Origin: Aedes albopictus
Taxonomy: Eukaryota > Arthropoda > Insecta > Diptera > Culicidae
Length of the DNA stretch: 64,000 nt
Reading direction: 5' to 3'
Assembly (NCBI RefSeq): GCF_035046485.1
Contig: NC_085136.1
Location: 294,973,080 to 295,037,079, forward strand
Part shown: piece after piece, positions 43,780-55,559 of the stretch
Layout: each line of letters begins with the position of its first letter
How positions within the stretch are numbered: the stretch's first letter is position 1
Notes under the pieces: generated by a model
Told to the model about the DNA's origin: nothing
What the model saw: only the letters and a program-made list of their open reading frames with translations
The model's database searches: none
Program-made: the position numbers and the translations under genes

Positions 43780-46330
43780 GAGGTATCCCTGTATAAATTC
43801 TTGAAGGGGATCCCCAAAGAAATTCGTGAAGAACTTCCTGGAGGTAACTCCGAAGAGCTCTCAAATAATGAAATTCTTGAAAAAAAAACTTGAACTTACT
43901 ATATGAAAAAAGTCTAGAAGAATTTAAAAAGAAATTCCTAGAAGAATTCCTGGTGCATTGAATAAAAAAAATTCAAAGGGGAATCCTTGGGAGAATGCCG
44001 AAAGATTCTTTCCTGGTTAAATTGCTGGAGAAATGTCTGAAAGATCCCTGGAGCAATTATTGTAAAAATATCTGATGGAATCCCTGAGTAAACTCCAAAA
44101 GAAGTTGCAGGATTAATTCCCGGAAGAGAAATTTCTGGAGAAATCCCTACACAAATTTCAGAAGAAGATCCCAGGTGAAATACTGAAAGAAAACTGAAAG
44201 GAAACCCTTGAGGCATTTCAGGAGAATTTTTAAAAGAATTCCTCGATATTTTTTTGGAAGAATCCCTGATAGACTTTCTAAAGGAACACCCTGAAGACAT
44301 CCATGAAAAAGCTCCTAAAATAATCTCTGGACAATCTCCTGAAGAAATTCAAGAATTTCTTGGAGAAAATAAATCTCAAGATATATTTTTGAAAGAATCG
44401 AAGGACGTATTTTAAAGGATTTATTTCGCAGGAGCTGCAGGGGATATTCTTGTAGGAGCTCGTGGATGGATTCCTGAACAACTTCTAAAGGATTTCTTGA
44501 AGAAAATTGAGAAAGATTTCTGGATGACTTCTTGAAGAAGTTCCAGGCTCCTGTATGCATTCCTCCCGCAAATAACTTAAAAAGAACCAAAAAAATCGTT
44601 TGAGAAATTCCTCTGGACGAATATCTGGCGGAATTTCTGAGGGAATGTCTGTAGGAATTACGAGTGGAATGCCTGAAAGAATTCCTGGAGGAATACCGGA
44701 AGAAATGCTTGAAGGAACTCCTGGAGGAACTCCTGGAGGAACTCCTGGAAGAACTCCTAGAGGAATATCTTGAGAAATCGTTGTCGAGATCGCTAGAGGA
44801 ATCCTTGGAGGAATTCTTGAAGGAATATCTGCAGGAGAAATTATAGATCTGGGAGGATTTTTTAAATGACTTCCTAGAGGGATGCCTGGAGGAATTTCCA
44901 AATGAGTTCTTGGAGAAATCTCTGGAGGAATTCCTGATGGAAATCTAAAAAAATCTAGGAGTAACTTATGTGGGAATCGGTGGAGAAATAATTCCTGGAG
45001 GGATCTGTAGAGGAATCCCTCGAAAAAAATATGGAGAGGAATGCAGAGGAATGTCCAAGAAATGCCTGACAGAATGTCTGGAGGAATCCTTGGAGAAGTT
45101 TCTGGAGGAATTCCTGACGGAATTCCCGGAAGAATTTCTGGCAAAATCTCTGGAGAAATCCAAGCAAAAATCCTTGGAAGGGATTCCCAAAGAAATCCCT
45201 AGAGGGTTCCCTTGAGTAATTCCTGAAGGAATCTCTGGAGGAATTACTGGAGGAATTATTGGAGGAATTTCTGGAGTAGACGCTGGAGCAGTCCCTTGAA
45301 AAATCTCTGGAGAAATTCCTGGAGACATGTCTGTAGGAATTCCTGGATGATTCTCTAGAGGAATTCCTGAAGAAATCCCTGGAGAAACTCCTGGAGGAAC
45401 CCTTGGAGAAGTTCCTTGAGGAACCCCTGGAGGAGTTCCTGGAGGAATGCCTGAAGACATTTCTGGGGGAATTCCTGGAGGATTGTTGAGAAGAATTTCT
45501 ATATGCATTCCTGGGAAATCTTTAGAAGAATTCCTGGATGAATCCTTGTAAGAATCTGTGGAGCAAGTTTTGAATTACTCAGAGGAATCCCTGTAGAAAT
45601 TCCCGGAGGAATCCTAGGTGGTACCCCGGAGGAAATTCTGAAAAAAAAATCACAGGATGGAGGACTGAAGAAAACACAGAAGGATTTCTTGCAAAAAAAA
45701 TCGTTGTGGAACTCCTAGAGTAATACCTGTAGCAGTTTCTGAAGGAGTCCCTGAAAGAATTCCTGAAGAAACCCCAGAATGAATCCCGGAAGCAATCTCA
45801 AAAGGTATTCCTGGGGGAATTCCTTAAAAATTCCTGTAGGAATTCCTCTATAAATTGCTCTAGGAATTCTCGAATGAATTCCAGGAGGTAGTCCAGATGG
45901 AATCCCAAAAAGAGCTCGAGGAAGAATCCCTCGAGGATTTTGAATTTTCCAAATATTCCGTGGAGTTGTTCCTGAAAGATACCCAGGAAAGTTTCCTCAG
46001 GTGAATCCCCGGAAGAAATCGTGAAAAAATTCCTGGAGAAATTCTTGAAAAATTACCTTAAGAAACATCAGGTGGTTCCTGGGAGCAATCCCATGTGGGA
46101 TTCTAAGGACATCCCAGGAGAGCTTTCTATACGAATTCCTAGAGGATTTTTTGTAGGAATCCCTGAAAAAAAAATCCGTGTCAGCTGTAATTTCTGGACG
46201 AATTATTGAAGGATTCCATGGATGGATTCCTAAAGGATTTTTTGAACAAAATTATAAAATAAATATTTTTGAATATTTTCTGGTAAAAATTTCTGAAAGA
46301 ATTCCTGGAAGAAATTTCTCCTGAAACACT
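43780..46330. repeat. 12-bp-family minisatellite, clearest at 44.6-45.5 kb
   Basis: Units GGAACTCCTGGA and GGAATTCCTGGA repeat at 12 or 24 bp and are most regular around 44690-44770 and 45230-45480. Being a multiple of three, the unit gives long frames of EELLEELLEE (plus) and PGIPPGIPPG (minus) type, up to 219 codons. These are not genes: frames cover both strands and end at random indels. Confidence 0.8.
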
Positions 46331-46402
46331 CCGAATAATTTCAGGTTGAATAATTATGCTATATTATAGTTACAATTTTCTAGACGGTTTTTTTAAGGTT
46401 TC

Positions 46403-46434
46403 TTATACTGCAGTGCAAAAGTTTGGGGTCACCC
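46403..46434 (+). mobile_element. possible Tc1/mariner terminal repeat fragment
   Basis: CAGTGCAAAAGTTTGGGGTC looks like the end of Tc1-type transposons. No partner end or transposase was found nearby. Confidence 0.3.
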
Positions 46435-46630
46435 CCTCAAAAACATGGTGAAGTTTTTCGATCATATCTCAGTCATCTTTCATTCAATCCTCTCGTTCAT
46501 AGAATCATAGAAAGATAAAGAGGTAGATTTGGTTCGTAGGTACTTATCACAAATTCCATATGAAATTTATAGTATAAAAAGTTTACCTGAACTTACATGT
46601 TTTTCCTAAATCTTTACAAATAGTTTTTTT

Positions 46631-46795
46631 CATTGGCGAATCTAGTTTTTTTCTTTTTTCTTTCTCACTCTCCTAAATAAACACGAGAAAGAGAAGGATG
46701 GAAAGGGGTGCCGTAGCACCCCTTTGTATCCCGCTCTTTCTTGTGTTTATCAAGGAGGATGAGTGAGAAAATAGAAAAAGCTAGATTCGCCAATG
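46631..46795. mobile_element. 165-bp foldback MITE
   Basis: CATTGGCGAATCTAG and its exact reverse complement form the ends. The arms stay complementary (TTCTTT, CTCACTC, ATAAACAC, AGAAAGAG) to a central GGGGTGC-CGTA-GCACCCC hairpin at about 46706-46723. Flanks GTTTTTTT and GTTGTTTT could be an 8-bp TSD with one change. Confidence 0.8.
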
Positions 46796-47209
46796 GTTGT
46801 TTTCCGTGTAATTCACCAAAAGCCAAGCAGTGATTTGCACCAAAACCCAAAATCCCGAACATAATAGTATATTCGGAGAAGTCGAAATGACATTCGTTGT
46901 TTTGGATTTTGAGGTGATGATACATTTGTGTTTATGACACTTACAGTTATGTAGGGTAGAATTCATGAATCTGTCATTTTTATCTCACTCCCATCCTTTT
47001 TCGCACTTTTTTTAACAATCTTAGCTGATTTAGTACACTGGAACCTCTTTTTATGCACATGGCTGGGACTGCATAAATTAAAAATGTGCATAAATTAAAA
47101 AAGGCATAAAAAGAGGGAAATTTATGCATAAATTAAGTTTGGGCTTTAAATAGAAAATCTAGATTGCGAGAACAGATCTTGCTCCTGTTAGATGAAGTGG
47201 GGCTAAGGG

Positions 47210-47489
47210 GGTTTCCAGAATGTTCCCAGACAGCCCAAAGAGGGGGTTCCAAGGGGCTTCAGGGGCGTTTTAAGGGGTTGTTTCGGGGGGTTTGAGGAGC
47301 CTTACAAGGGTGTTCTGTCAAGATTTTTTGATGTTTTCATGGGATTACGGATAATTCTGGGGTATTTCAATAGTATTAAGTGGGTTTCAGGGGCGTTCCA
47401 AGGGGATTTAGGGGCAATTCAAGGGATCTCAGGAGACTTTAAAGAGCGTTGCATGAGGTTTGAGGGGCGATTTAAGGTATTTCAGCGTC
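47210..47489. repeat. degenerate satellite, opposite-orientation wording
   Basis: GGGGTTTC, GGGGCGTTTTAAGG and GGGGGTTTGAGG phrases, which read as the CCCCTGAAACGCC type on the minus strand. Left flank of the regular array. Confidence 0.5.
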
Positions 47490-50083
47490 TGCTCTGAAAC
47501 TTCCTGAAATGCCTCAAAAATCCCCCTTGAACCCCTTCGGGGACCCCATGTAACGCACGTGAGAGGCTTCGAAACCCTGAGAACTTCTCCGTAACGCTAC
47601 CGTAACGCCTCTGAATCCCCCGAAAATGCTCTGAAACGTCTTGAAATGCCTCCAAAACCCCTTTTAAATACCCTCGGACCCCATGTAACGCACCTGAGAG
47701 GCTCCGAACCCCACGAAAACTCCTCGTAACGCTTCCGTAACGCCTCTGCATCCCGCCGAAAATGCTCTGAAACGTCTTGAAATGCCACCAAAATCCCCCT
47801 CGGACCCCATGTAACGCACCTGAGAGGCTCCAAACCCCAGGAAAACTCCTCGTAACGCTTAAGTAACGCCTCTGCATCTCGCCGAAAATGCTCTGAAACG
47901 TCTTGAAATGCCTCTTAAATCCCCCTTAAACCCCCCTGGACCCGATGTAACGCACCTGAGAGGCTCCGAACCCCACGAAAACTCCTCGTAACGCTTCAGT
48001 AACGCCTCTGCATCCCGCCGAAAATGCTCTGAAACGTCTTGAAATGCCACCAAAATCCCCCTCGGACCCCATGTAACGCACCTGAGAGGCTCCAAACCCC
48101 AGAAAAACTCCTCGTAACGCTTAAGTAACGCCTCTGCATCCCGCCGAAAATGCTCTGAAGCGTCTTGAAATGCCTCTAAAATCCCCCTTAACCCCCCTGG
48201 ACCCCATGTAACGCACCTGAGAGGCTCCGAACCCCACGAAAACTCCTCGTAACGCTTAAGTAACGCCTCTGCATCCCGCCGAAAATGCTCTGAAGCGTCT
48301 TGAAATGCCTCCAAAATCCCCCTTAAACCCCCCCGGACCCCATGTAACGCACCTGAGAGGCTCCAAACCCCAGGAAAACTCCTCGTAACGCTTAAGTAAC
48401 GCCTCTGCATCCCGCCGAAAATGCTCTGAAACGTCTTGAAATGCCTCTAAAATCCCTCTTATACCCCACTGGTCCCCATGTAACGCACCTGAGAGGCTCC
48501 GAACCCCACGAAAACTCCTCGTAACGCTTAAGTAACGCCTCTGCATCCCGCCGAAAATGCTCTGAAACATCCTAAAATGCCTCCAAAATCCCCCTTAAAC
48601 CCCCCCGGACCCCATGTAACACACCTGAGAGGCTCCGAACCCCACGAAAACTCCTCGTAACGCTTAAGTAACGCCCCTGCATCCCGCCGAAAATGCTCTG
48701 AAACGTCTTGAAATGCCTCCAAAATCCCCCTTAAACCCCCTCGGACCCCATGTAACGCACCTGAGAGGCTCCGAACACCCTGAAAACTCCTCGTAACGCT
48801 TCCATAACGCCTCTGAATCACGCCGAAAATGGTCTGAAACATCTTGAAATCCCTCCGAAATCCCCCTTAAACCCCCTCGGACCCCATGTAACGCACCTGA
48901 GAAGCTCCGAACACCCCGAAAACTCCTCCGTAACGCATAAGTAACGCCTCTGCATTCCGTCAAAAATGCTCTGAAACGTCTTGAAATGCCTCCAAAATCC
49001 CCCTTAAACCCCCTCGGACCCCATGTAACGCACCTGAGAGGCTCCGAATACCCCGAAAACTCCTCCGTAACGCTTCCGTAACGCCTCTGAATCACGCCAA
49101 AAATGCTCTGAAACATTTTGAGATGCCTCCAAAATCCCCCTTAAACCCCCTCGGACCCCATGTAACGCACCTGAGAGGCTCCGAACACCCTGAAAACTCC
49201 TCGTAACGCTTCCATAACGCCTCTGAATCACGCCGAAAATGGTCTGAAACATCTTGAAATCCCTCCGAAATCCCCCTTAAACCCCCTCGGACCCCATGTA
49301 ACGCACCTGAGAAGCTCCGAACACCCCGAAAACTCCTCCGTAACGCATAAGTAACGCCTCTGCATTCCGTCAAAGATGCTCTGAAACGTCTTGAAATGCC
49401 TCCAAAATCCCCCTTAAACCCCCTCGGACCCCATGTAACGCACCTGAGAGGCTCCGAACACCCTGAAAACTCCTCGTAACGCTTCCATAACGCCTCTTAA
49501 TCACGCCGAAAATGGTCTGAAACATCTTGAAATCCCTCCGAAATCCCCCTTAAACCCCCTCGGACCCCATGTAACGCACCTGAGAAGCTCCGAACACCCC
49601 AAAAACTCCTCCGTAACGCATAAGTAACGCCTCTGCATACCGTCAAAAATGCTCTGAAACGTCTTGAAATGCCTCCAAAATCCCCCTTGAACCCTCTCGG
49701 ACCCCATGTAACGCACCTGAGAGGCTCCGAACACCCCGAAAACTCCTCCGTAACGCTTCCGTAACGCCTCTGAATCACGCCAAAAATGGTCTGAAACATC
49801 TTGAAATTTCTCCGAAATCCCCCTTAAACCCCCTCGGACCCCATGTAACGCACCTGAGAAGCTCCGAACACCCCGAAAACTCCTCCGTAACGCATAAGTA
49901 ACGCCTCTGCATTCCGTCAAAAATGCTCTGAAACGTCTTGAAATGCCTCCAAAATCCCCCTTAAACCCCCTCGGACCCCATGTAACGCACCTGAGAGGCT
50001 CCGAATACCCCGAAAACTCCTCCGTAACGCTTCCGTAACGCCTCTGAATCACGCCGAAAATGATCTGAAACATCTTGAAATGT
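47490..50083. repeat. ~136-bp satellite, 19 tandem copies
   Basis: The phrase CCATGTAACGCACCTGAGA (with minor variants) recurs at 47546, 47681, 47807, 47943, 48069, 48204, 48340, 48476, 48612, 48748, 48884, 49021, 49158, 49294, 49431, 49567, 49704, 49841 and 49978. The period is 135-137 bp, with two 126-bp units. Left copies (about 47.5-48.7 kb) and right copies (48.75-50.08 kb) belong to different subtypes. In the right part units alternate (CTTCCATAACGCC, GCATAAGTAACGCC, GCTTCCGTAACGCC), so higher-order periods of about 273 and 410 bp appear. Minus-strand frames of 80-205 codons (GALHGVRGG, RCVTWGP) are by-products. Confidence 0.95.
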
Positions 50084-50732
50084 GATGATGATGATGATGA
50101 TGATTGTGTACCCACCATCAGCGCAAGGATTACCTATGGCTGCAGAGTCATACCGGAACGGAATGATCTACCTGATGGTTTGTTGTAGCAGGGTAAGCTA
50201 AATTCACTGGAGACCTTCGGAAAACAACATGATAATTGTTATCTCGTGACAAAGTCTGGCCACCCCACGAACATTTGCCCGGAAACCAGTTCATTTAACT
50301 TCCTTAGGCTACCCCTCCGAAATCCCCATATATGTCATGTTCAAATATAAAAAGTAATAAGGAACGAACTCACCGGGTAATCCTGACCAGCTGGTTTTCT
50401 ATGTTTGGCTTTGGTCTCAGCATGCAAACGCTCCAACCATATTAAATGTGCACTCGTTCACACCACTCGCTGATTCTCCGATTGTCCATCGAAGAATCCA
50501 AAAAAAAATACATAAGCGAGAATACCCGACGCACTGAAAAACAATCTCTTGGATACTAGCATTTCCGAACTCGGAATAACGACGAACACGACCACCACGA
50601 TGCGGGCAATGTGGTCTCTTGCCACCGAGCCATCGTCGATCGTTTACACAAAGTGCGAACAAAAAACACAAAGAAAAATGCAAAAACGCGGTAAAGACGA
50701 AATGCGGCATGTTTCAGCCTCCGCGCCCTGCT
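50084..50732 (-). mobile_element. 649-bp insertion in satellite, 23-bp flanking duplication
   Basis: TGATCTGAAACATCTTGAAATGT (23 bp, shown here as TGATCTGAAACA...AAATGT) stands at 50061-50083 and 50733-50755. Its first repeat is directly followed by seven ATG/GAT triplets, which on the minus strand form an (ATC)n 3' tail. The inserted DNA is single-copy-like, with a 97-codon minus frame (50417-50710) lacking any domain. Tail plus long duplication point to target-primed reverse transcription of a non-autonomous or truncated non-LTR element. Confidence 0.65.
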
Positions 50733-50755
50733 TGATCTGAAACATCTTGAAATGT

Positions 50756-50925
50756 CTAAAAAAAAAAAAAAATCCTCCTAAACCAAAACCCCTAAAAACG
50801 CCTCAGTAACGGCTTTGAAACCAGCCTAAAATGCTCTGAGACTCCTGAAATGACTCCGAAATCCCCTTAAGACCCACTCGGAGCCCATGTAACTTACATG
50901 AGACCTTCGGAAACACCCAAAAACG
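50756..50925. repeat. degenerate continuation of the 136-bp satellite
   Basis: AACGCCTCAGTAACGGC, AAAATGCTCTGAGAC and GAGCCCATGTAACTTAC align with the satellite unit but are heavily changed. This is the right margin of the array. Confidence 0.7.
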
Positions 50926-51169
50926 AACCTGTATCCTTCCTTTGCTCTCATCTGTAAACACCCCCCGGTCGCCGTTGCAATAGTTCCTGTCATTATTTAA
51001 TATTCTTATGCACAATTTTGGTTCTGAGTAGCTTTCCCTCTTTTTATGCAGGGCATAAAAAAAGGTGCATAAATTAAAAGTGCATAAAAAAAACATGCAT
51101 AAAAAGAGGTTTTAGTGTATTGATTTTATATACCATTTTCTACCCAGGAATTGGACTGAACAATTTGTA

Positions 51170-51840
51170 AGCAAATCTACCAAGAAATCCTGCGGATTTT
51201 TTTTTTCATGAAGGATTACTTCAAGTATTTCTACAATTACTCCTGCAAGATTTTTTTCGAATATCCTTTAAAAAAAACATTCAAAAAATTCCATAGAAAT
51301 TCTTCCAGAGGTTTCTTTGTGTTTTTTTGCTAGAAATGCTTTAGAAATTCCTTCGATAATCCTTTCAAGGATCCAGGAGTTTTTCCAATGAATACTTCAT
51401 AAATTCATATGAAAATATGTAAGAATTGTTTCAAGAATTCTCACAGAAATTCCTCCATGTAATTCTACTGGAATCTTTCAATGGATCCTTTAGGTATTCT
51501 ACCAAGCTTGGGAATTTTTCTATTGATACCTTCAAAGATTTCTTTTGTGATAACACCAAGGTTTTTCCAGATTTTCTTCACGAAGCCTCTAAGAAAATTT
51601 AATCGATTTTATCAAGTATTTTTTTTTCATCCAAGAGAGGAATTCCTACAAGAATTCTTTCTTGGATATGTTTTACAATTCATCTAGAAATTAACTCGAG
51701 GACTTCTGAACAAACTCCTCCAAGATTTTCTTCAAAAGTTGCTTCTGCGATTGCTTGGGGAACTCCACCAAGCATTTCTGAAGGAATGCTCTCAGTAATA
51801 TTTCCAAGAATTTTATAAAAATAACTCTACGGCCTCTTAA
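51170..51840. repeat. degenerate 12-bp-family minisatellite
   Basis: AATTCTTCCAGAGG and AAATTCCTTCGATAA-like units. Strongly decayed. Confidence 0.55.
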
Positions 51841-51849
51841 AAAATCTAG

Positions 51850-52063
51850 GGTATGTGTGCCATCAGTAATCTCACGCTCCCATATTCATCCTATTCGAAA
51901 ACAAGCGATTAGGGCACCGATTGAATCCGTTCTTTTTGTTTTCATGGGTGCTCACTGCTAACAAAAAATACAAAAATAAAAGACAAAACAAATAGTGCTT
52001 CAATTTTTTGTTTTTCGTAGGATGAAAATGGGAGCCACATGCTTGATAACGGAACCAATACCC
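51850..52063. mobile_element. 214-bp MITE, TA target
   Basis: The ends are GGGTATG and ATACCC beside TA (51848-51849, 52064-52065). The inner match GCTCCCATATTCATCCTA (left) against GCTCCCATTTTCATCCTA (complement of the right) confirms the TIR. Terminal GGGT is shared with 19982 and 24087. Confidence 0.8.
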
Positions 52064-52079
52064 TATCAAAGATTCAAAC

Positions 52080-55000
52080 GAAAATTTTCTCCAGGTATTT
52101 CTACAGTTTCTTACTGAAACTATTTCAGATATTTCACTAGCTAGAGTGACGATGGGTATTATCGGCAGGTTTGTTCACTTCGTCATGAGGGGTTTATGCC
52201 GGCCAAATTTCCTGAAACTTAAAATTCAGCTTGGTTGAGAAGGATTTGAGACCAACTCTAAGTTCAACAGCTTTCCAAAAACACCCCATGACAAACAGAA
52301 CAAATCTGCCTAAAATACACAATTTCCCGTATTTCCCAAAATTTCTCAAAATGTTCCTTTAAAATTTCTTGAAATTGTTTCAGGAATGCATCCATGATTT
52401 TTTTTCCAGAAATTCTGTAAGAGTTTTCTTTAGAAATTTATCAAAGGATGCATTTGGAAAATAATTCATGAATATCTTCAGACATTACTCCATGAAATCC
52501 TGTTAAAAATCCTTCAGAAAATTTTCCAGGGAATTAAATAAATCTGCCAGGAATGGCCTCGGATTTTTTCTGAGAATTCATTCAAGAGTTTTTCCAGGGA
52601 TTCCTTAATAACACTCATAGTTTCCTTCATATTTGTTGTCCAAAGTTGTGTAGCGATCACCCCAGAAACTAATTAAAGAGCTTATTTATAAAACCTTCAT
52701 TGGATTCATTCTGGAATTGCTTCTTTAGATTCCTTTAGAAAACATTAAAAACCTATAGGTCAGTTTTCTACGGATTTCTTTCGAAAGTTTTTTTTAGATT
52801 TCTTCAGAAATTGTTATAAAATTTCCGACTTAACAACCTCTAGAGGATCTTCCAAAAAATTCTCAAAGAACTCCTTCAGAAAAACTTCCATGGGTTTCCA
52901 CAGAAACCCTCTTTAAAAATTTCGTACAAAAATTCTTTCGGGAAGTCATCCTCGGATTTATGCAAAATTGCTTTCAGAAATTTCTTCAGAAAACCAAAAG
53001 TTCAGAATTCCTCCAGAAATTTCTCCACAGATTTCTTCACAAAATCTTCCACAGACTTCTTTAGAAATTCTAAAGAAATTTTCTTTCGGAAATTCTTTAT
53101 GAGATACATTCATAAATTTCTCCAAGGATCCATCTTCTATGGATTGCTTTCAGAAGTGCTTCAGGATTTTTTTTTCAGAAGTTTTCTTCAGAAATTCCCA
53201 TGAGAATTTCTTCAGGATTTTTTTCTTGAAGATTTCCATGAGCTAACTTTGCCAGGGATTACTTCGGAATTTCTTTCAGGGTTTGATTCAGAAATTCGTA
53301 CAGGTATTTCTGCCACCGTACAGATATTTAAAGTCTACTGGAGATTTTTTCAAACAATTCCACAGAAATTCCCACCAGAATTTGTCCAACAACTGATACA
53401 GGTATACATCCAGAAAATCCTGCAAGAATTCCTCCAAAGATTTCTGCAGGGGTTCATACAGAGATTCCTTCAGTATTTCGTTCAGAAATTTCTTCGGCTT
53501 TTCCCTTAGGGAAAATTTTAAGAATTTACCCGTGGATTCTTGGAGGAATTTATTCAAAAATGTTTCCTTGGAATTCCTACAGGAATTCCATTACAAATAC
53601 CTCAAGAGTTTTTTTTTTTCAAGGGATCTTTACAGAAGCTTATACCTTCACATTTATATCTACAAATTGCTTCAGGAATACTTTCAAAAATGCGTTCAGC
53701 GATTCCCTCAGAAAATCAAAAGTTCAGGATTCCTCCTTTAATTTCTACACTGATTTGTTTAGAAAGTTTACCAAAGAATCCTTTGGGAATTTTGTTAAAG
53801 GATTCCTCGAGGAATTTCATTTTCAGAGTTTATGGGATTTCTTCACGAATTTCCGTCCGGGTTATCTTCAACAGTCTTTCATGGAATTTTATAGAAATTC
53901 ATCGAAACATTTCTTTAAAAAAATCCTACAGTGATTCTTATGGAAATTCTTCTATGATTTTTTTCTGGGAACCCTGCCGAAACTCCCACACAATTTGCTC
54001 CTGTGCTTTCGTCCGAAATATCTCCTGGGATTCCACCAAAGATTATTGTAGGAATTGCTTCAGTATTCCTTCAGGGAAGCTCTTTCGGAAATTAGACACA
54101 AATGTCTGGAAAAATTCTGGAAAGAATTTCTGAAGGAAATTGTAAAAAAAACCCTGGATGATTGTCTGAAGGAATCCCTTCTGAAAAAACTTCTTGTTAT
54201 ATCTTTGGAGATTCCTAGATGAAATTCCTCAAAGTTATCTGGAGCAATTCCTGGCCAAAAAATTCTGGGAAAGTATCGAAAGACACTCCTTAGAAAAAAA
54301 AATCATAACAAACTTGTCGAGGAGCTCTGAAAGTAATTTAAAAAAAAAATCTACAAAAATCCTTTGGTAAATTTCTGTAGGAATCTCTTAGAAATGTCTC
54401 TAAAAATTGCTGCAGAAATTGCAGACAAAAGTATTGGTGGAATTCTTGAATTTTTGAAGTAATCTTTATAAGAATACCTGGAAGAGCAGGAGAACCCCCT
54501 GCATTTATTCTTGATAAAGACTTTGAAAAATGACAAGAAATAGATTCTGGAGTAATTTCTGCACGAGTTGATTAAGGAATCTTTCCGGAGAAATTTCCGA
54601 AGTTTAACCGAAAAAAAATATAACAGAATCCGTGAAGTAAGGTTCGAAGAAGCATTAAGCAATCCCTGGAGGCATAGCTGGAGGAACTTCCGAAGAAGCC
54701 TCTGGAGCAAATTTCAGAATCTCTTGAGATTTTTATAGCTAAAATTTAAATGCCAAAGGGAATCTCTGAATATATGGAATAAGACCTGAAGAAAACTAGA
54801 AAAAATCCTGAAAGAGCTCTTGGAAAAAAAAATCTGCGTTTCTGGGATTTCAAGGATAAAAAATTTCACCTGGAATTGCATCTTTTGAAGAAATATTTGG
54901 AGGAACTCCTTGATAATTTCTTGAAATTTCGCAAATTTTTGAGAAATATCTAGAAGAATTCTGATAATATTCCTTGGGGAAATTCCCACCGAAATGTTTA

Positions 55001-55545
55001 AAGAAACAAACGAAAGAATATTTATACGAACTTCCATAGAAATCATTGAAGGAGTTTCCAAGTAATAGCTAAACGAGTCACAGGAGAAATTTCTAAAGAA
55101 ACCTGTGGACTGGTTTCAAGATGAATTTTTTTTTGAGAAACTTCTGAAGAAGACCCAAGAAAAAATTCCTGGAGGAGTTTGGGAAATAACCTCTGAAGGA
55201 ATCCCTGGAGAAATATTCAAAGAAATACATGGGTAGCCATGGATTTCATATGGATGCTTTGGACATCTTTAAGGAATTGTTGCTTGAATCATTCTAAGAA
55301 ATCCTGCAGAAAATCTTCTATCTGTAAACATTCAGAAAAACATTGATTAGTCTTGAAAGTATTTCTTGAGGCATTTCGGGCGATGTCCCAGGAGGAAATC
55401 GTATAGAAAATTCTTGAACAGTACAGAGGAAGGAATAAATTCTCGGATTTTTTGGAGAAACGTTTAGAAGTATCCTTGTTGAACTTATAGAAGGAATACC
55501 TGGAAGAAGAAGTGATATGAATAAAAATAAGTATTTACTCAAGGC
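52080..55545. repeat. decayed 12-bp-family minisatellite field
   Basis: AAATTCCTTCAGAAATTTCTTC-type text to about 54100, then mostly the complement type (GAATTTCTGAAGGAA) onward. Open frames up to 197 codons come from low stop density in the repeat and show only Phe/Leu/Ser/Ile-rich low-complexity peptides. Contains the MITE at 52144-52329. Confidence 0.65.
52144..52329. mobile_element. diverged copy of the MITE at 19982-20173
   Basis: GGGTATTATCGGCAGGTTTG, CAGCTTGGTTGAGAAGGATT and CCCCATGACAAACAGAACAAA match the other copy in order. Its inner inverted repeat is still visible. Confidence 0.75.
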
Positions 55546-55559
55546 CAACCTGACCAAAT

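Larger units (their letters stand above)
47036..51117. mobile_element. 4.1-kb TIR element enclosing a satellite
   Basis: The left end CACTGGAACCTCTTTTTATGC and right-end complement CACTAAAACCTCTTTTTATGC are flanked by TA (47034-47035, 51118-51119). Both subterminal regions repeat TGCATAAATTAAAA and GGCATAAAAA. Everything between is degenerate or regular satellite plus one insertion; no transposase. It looks like a Tc1/mariner-type non-autonomous element whose interior expanded into a tandem array, or two solo ends of one family flanking an array. Confidence 0.6.

Noticed and set aside
44485..45508. Pro/Gly/Ile-repeat and Glu/Leu-repeat frames (collagen-like or coiled-coil-like proteins)
   Set aside because: Products of the 12-bp minisatellite; same-style frames exist on both strands and end at random indels.
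47490..50083. CRISPR-like regular repeats
   Set aside because: There are no unique spacers; whole 136-bp units repeat, and the genome is an insect's.
47859..50118. Minus-strand frames up to 205 codons in the 136-bp satellite
   Set aside because: The period is not a multiple of three, so the peptide changes frame each unit; no selection for coding is visible.
53540..54133. 197-codon plus frame
   Set aside because: Low-complexity Phe/Ser/Ile-rich translation of decayed 12-bp-family repeat.
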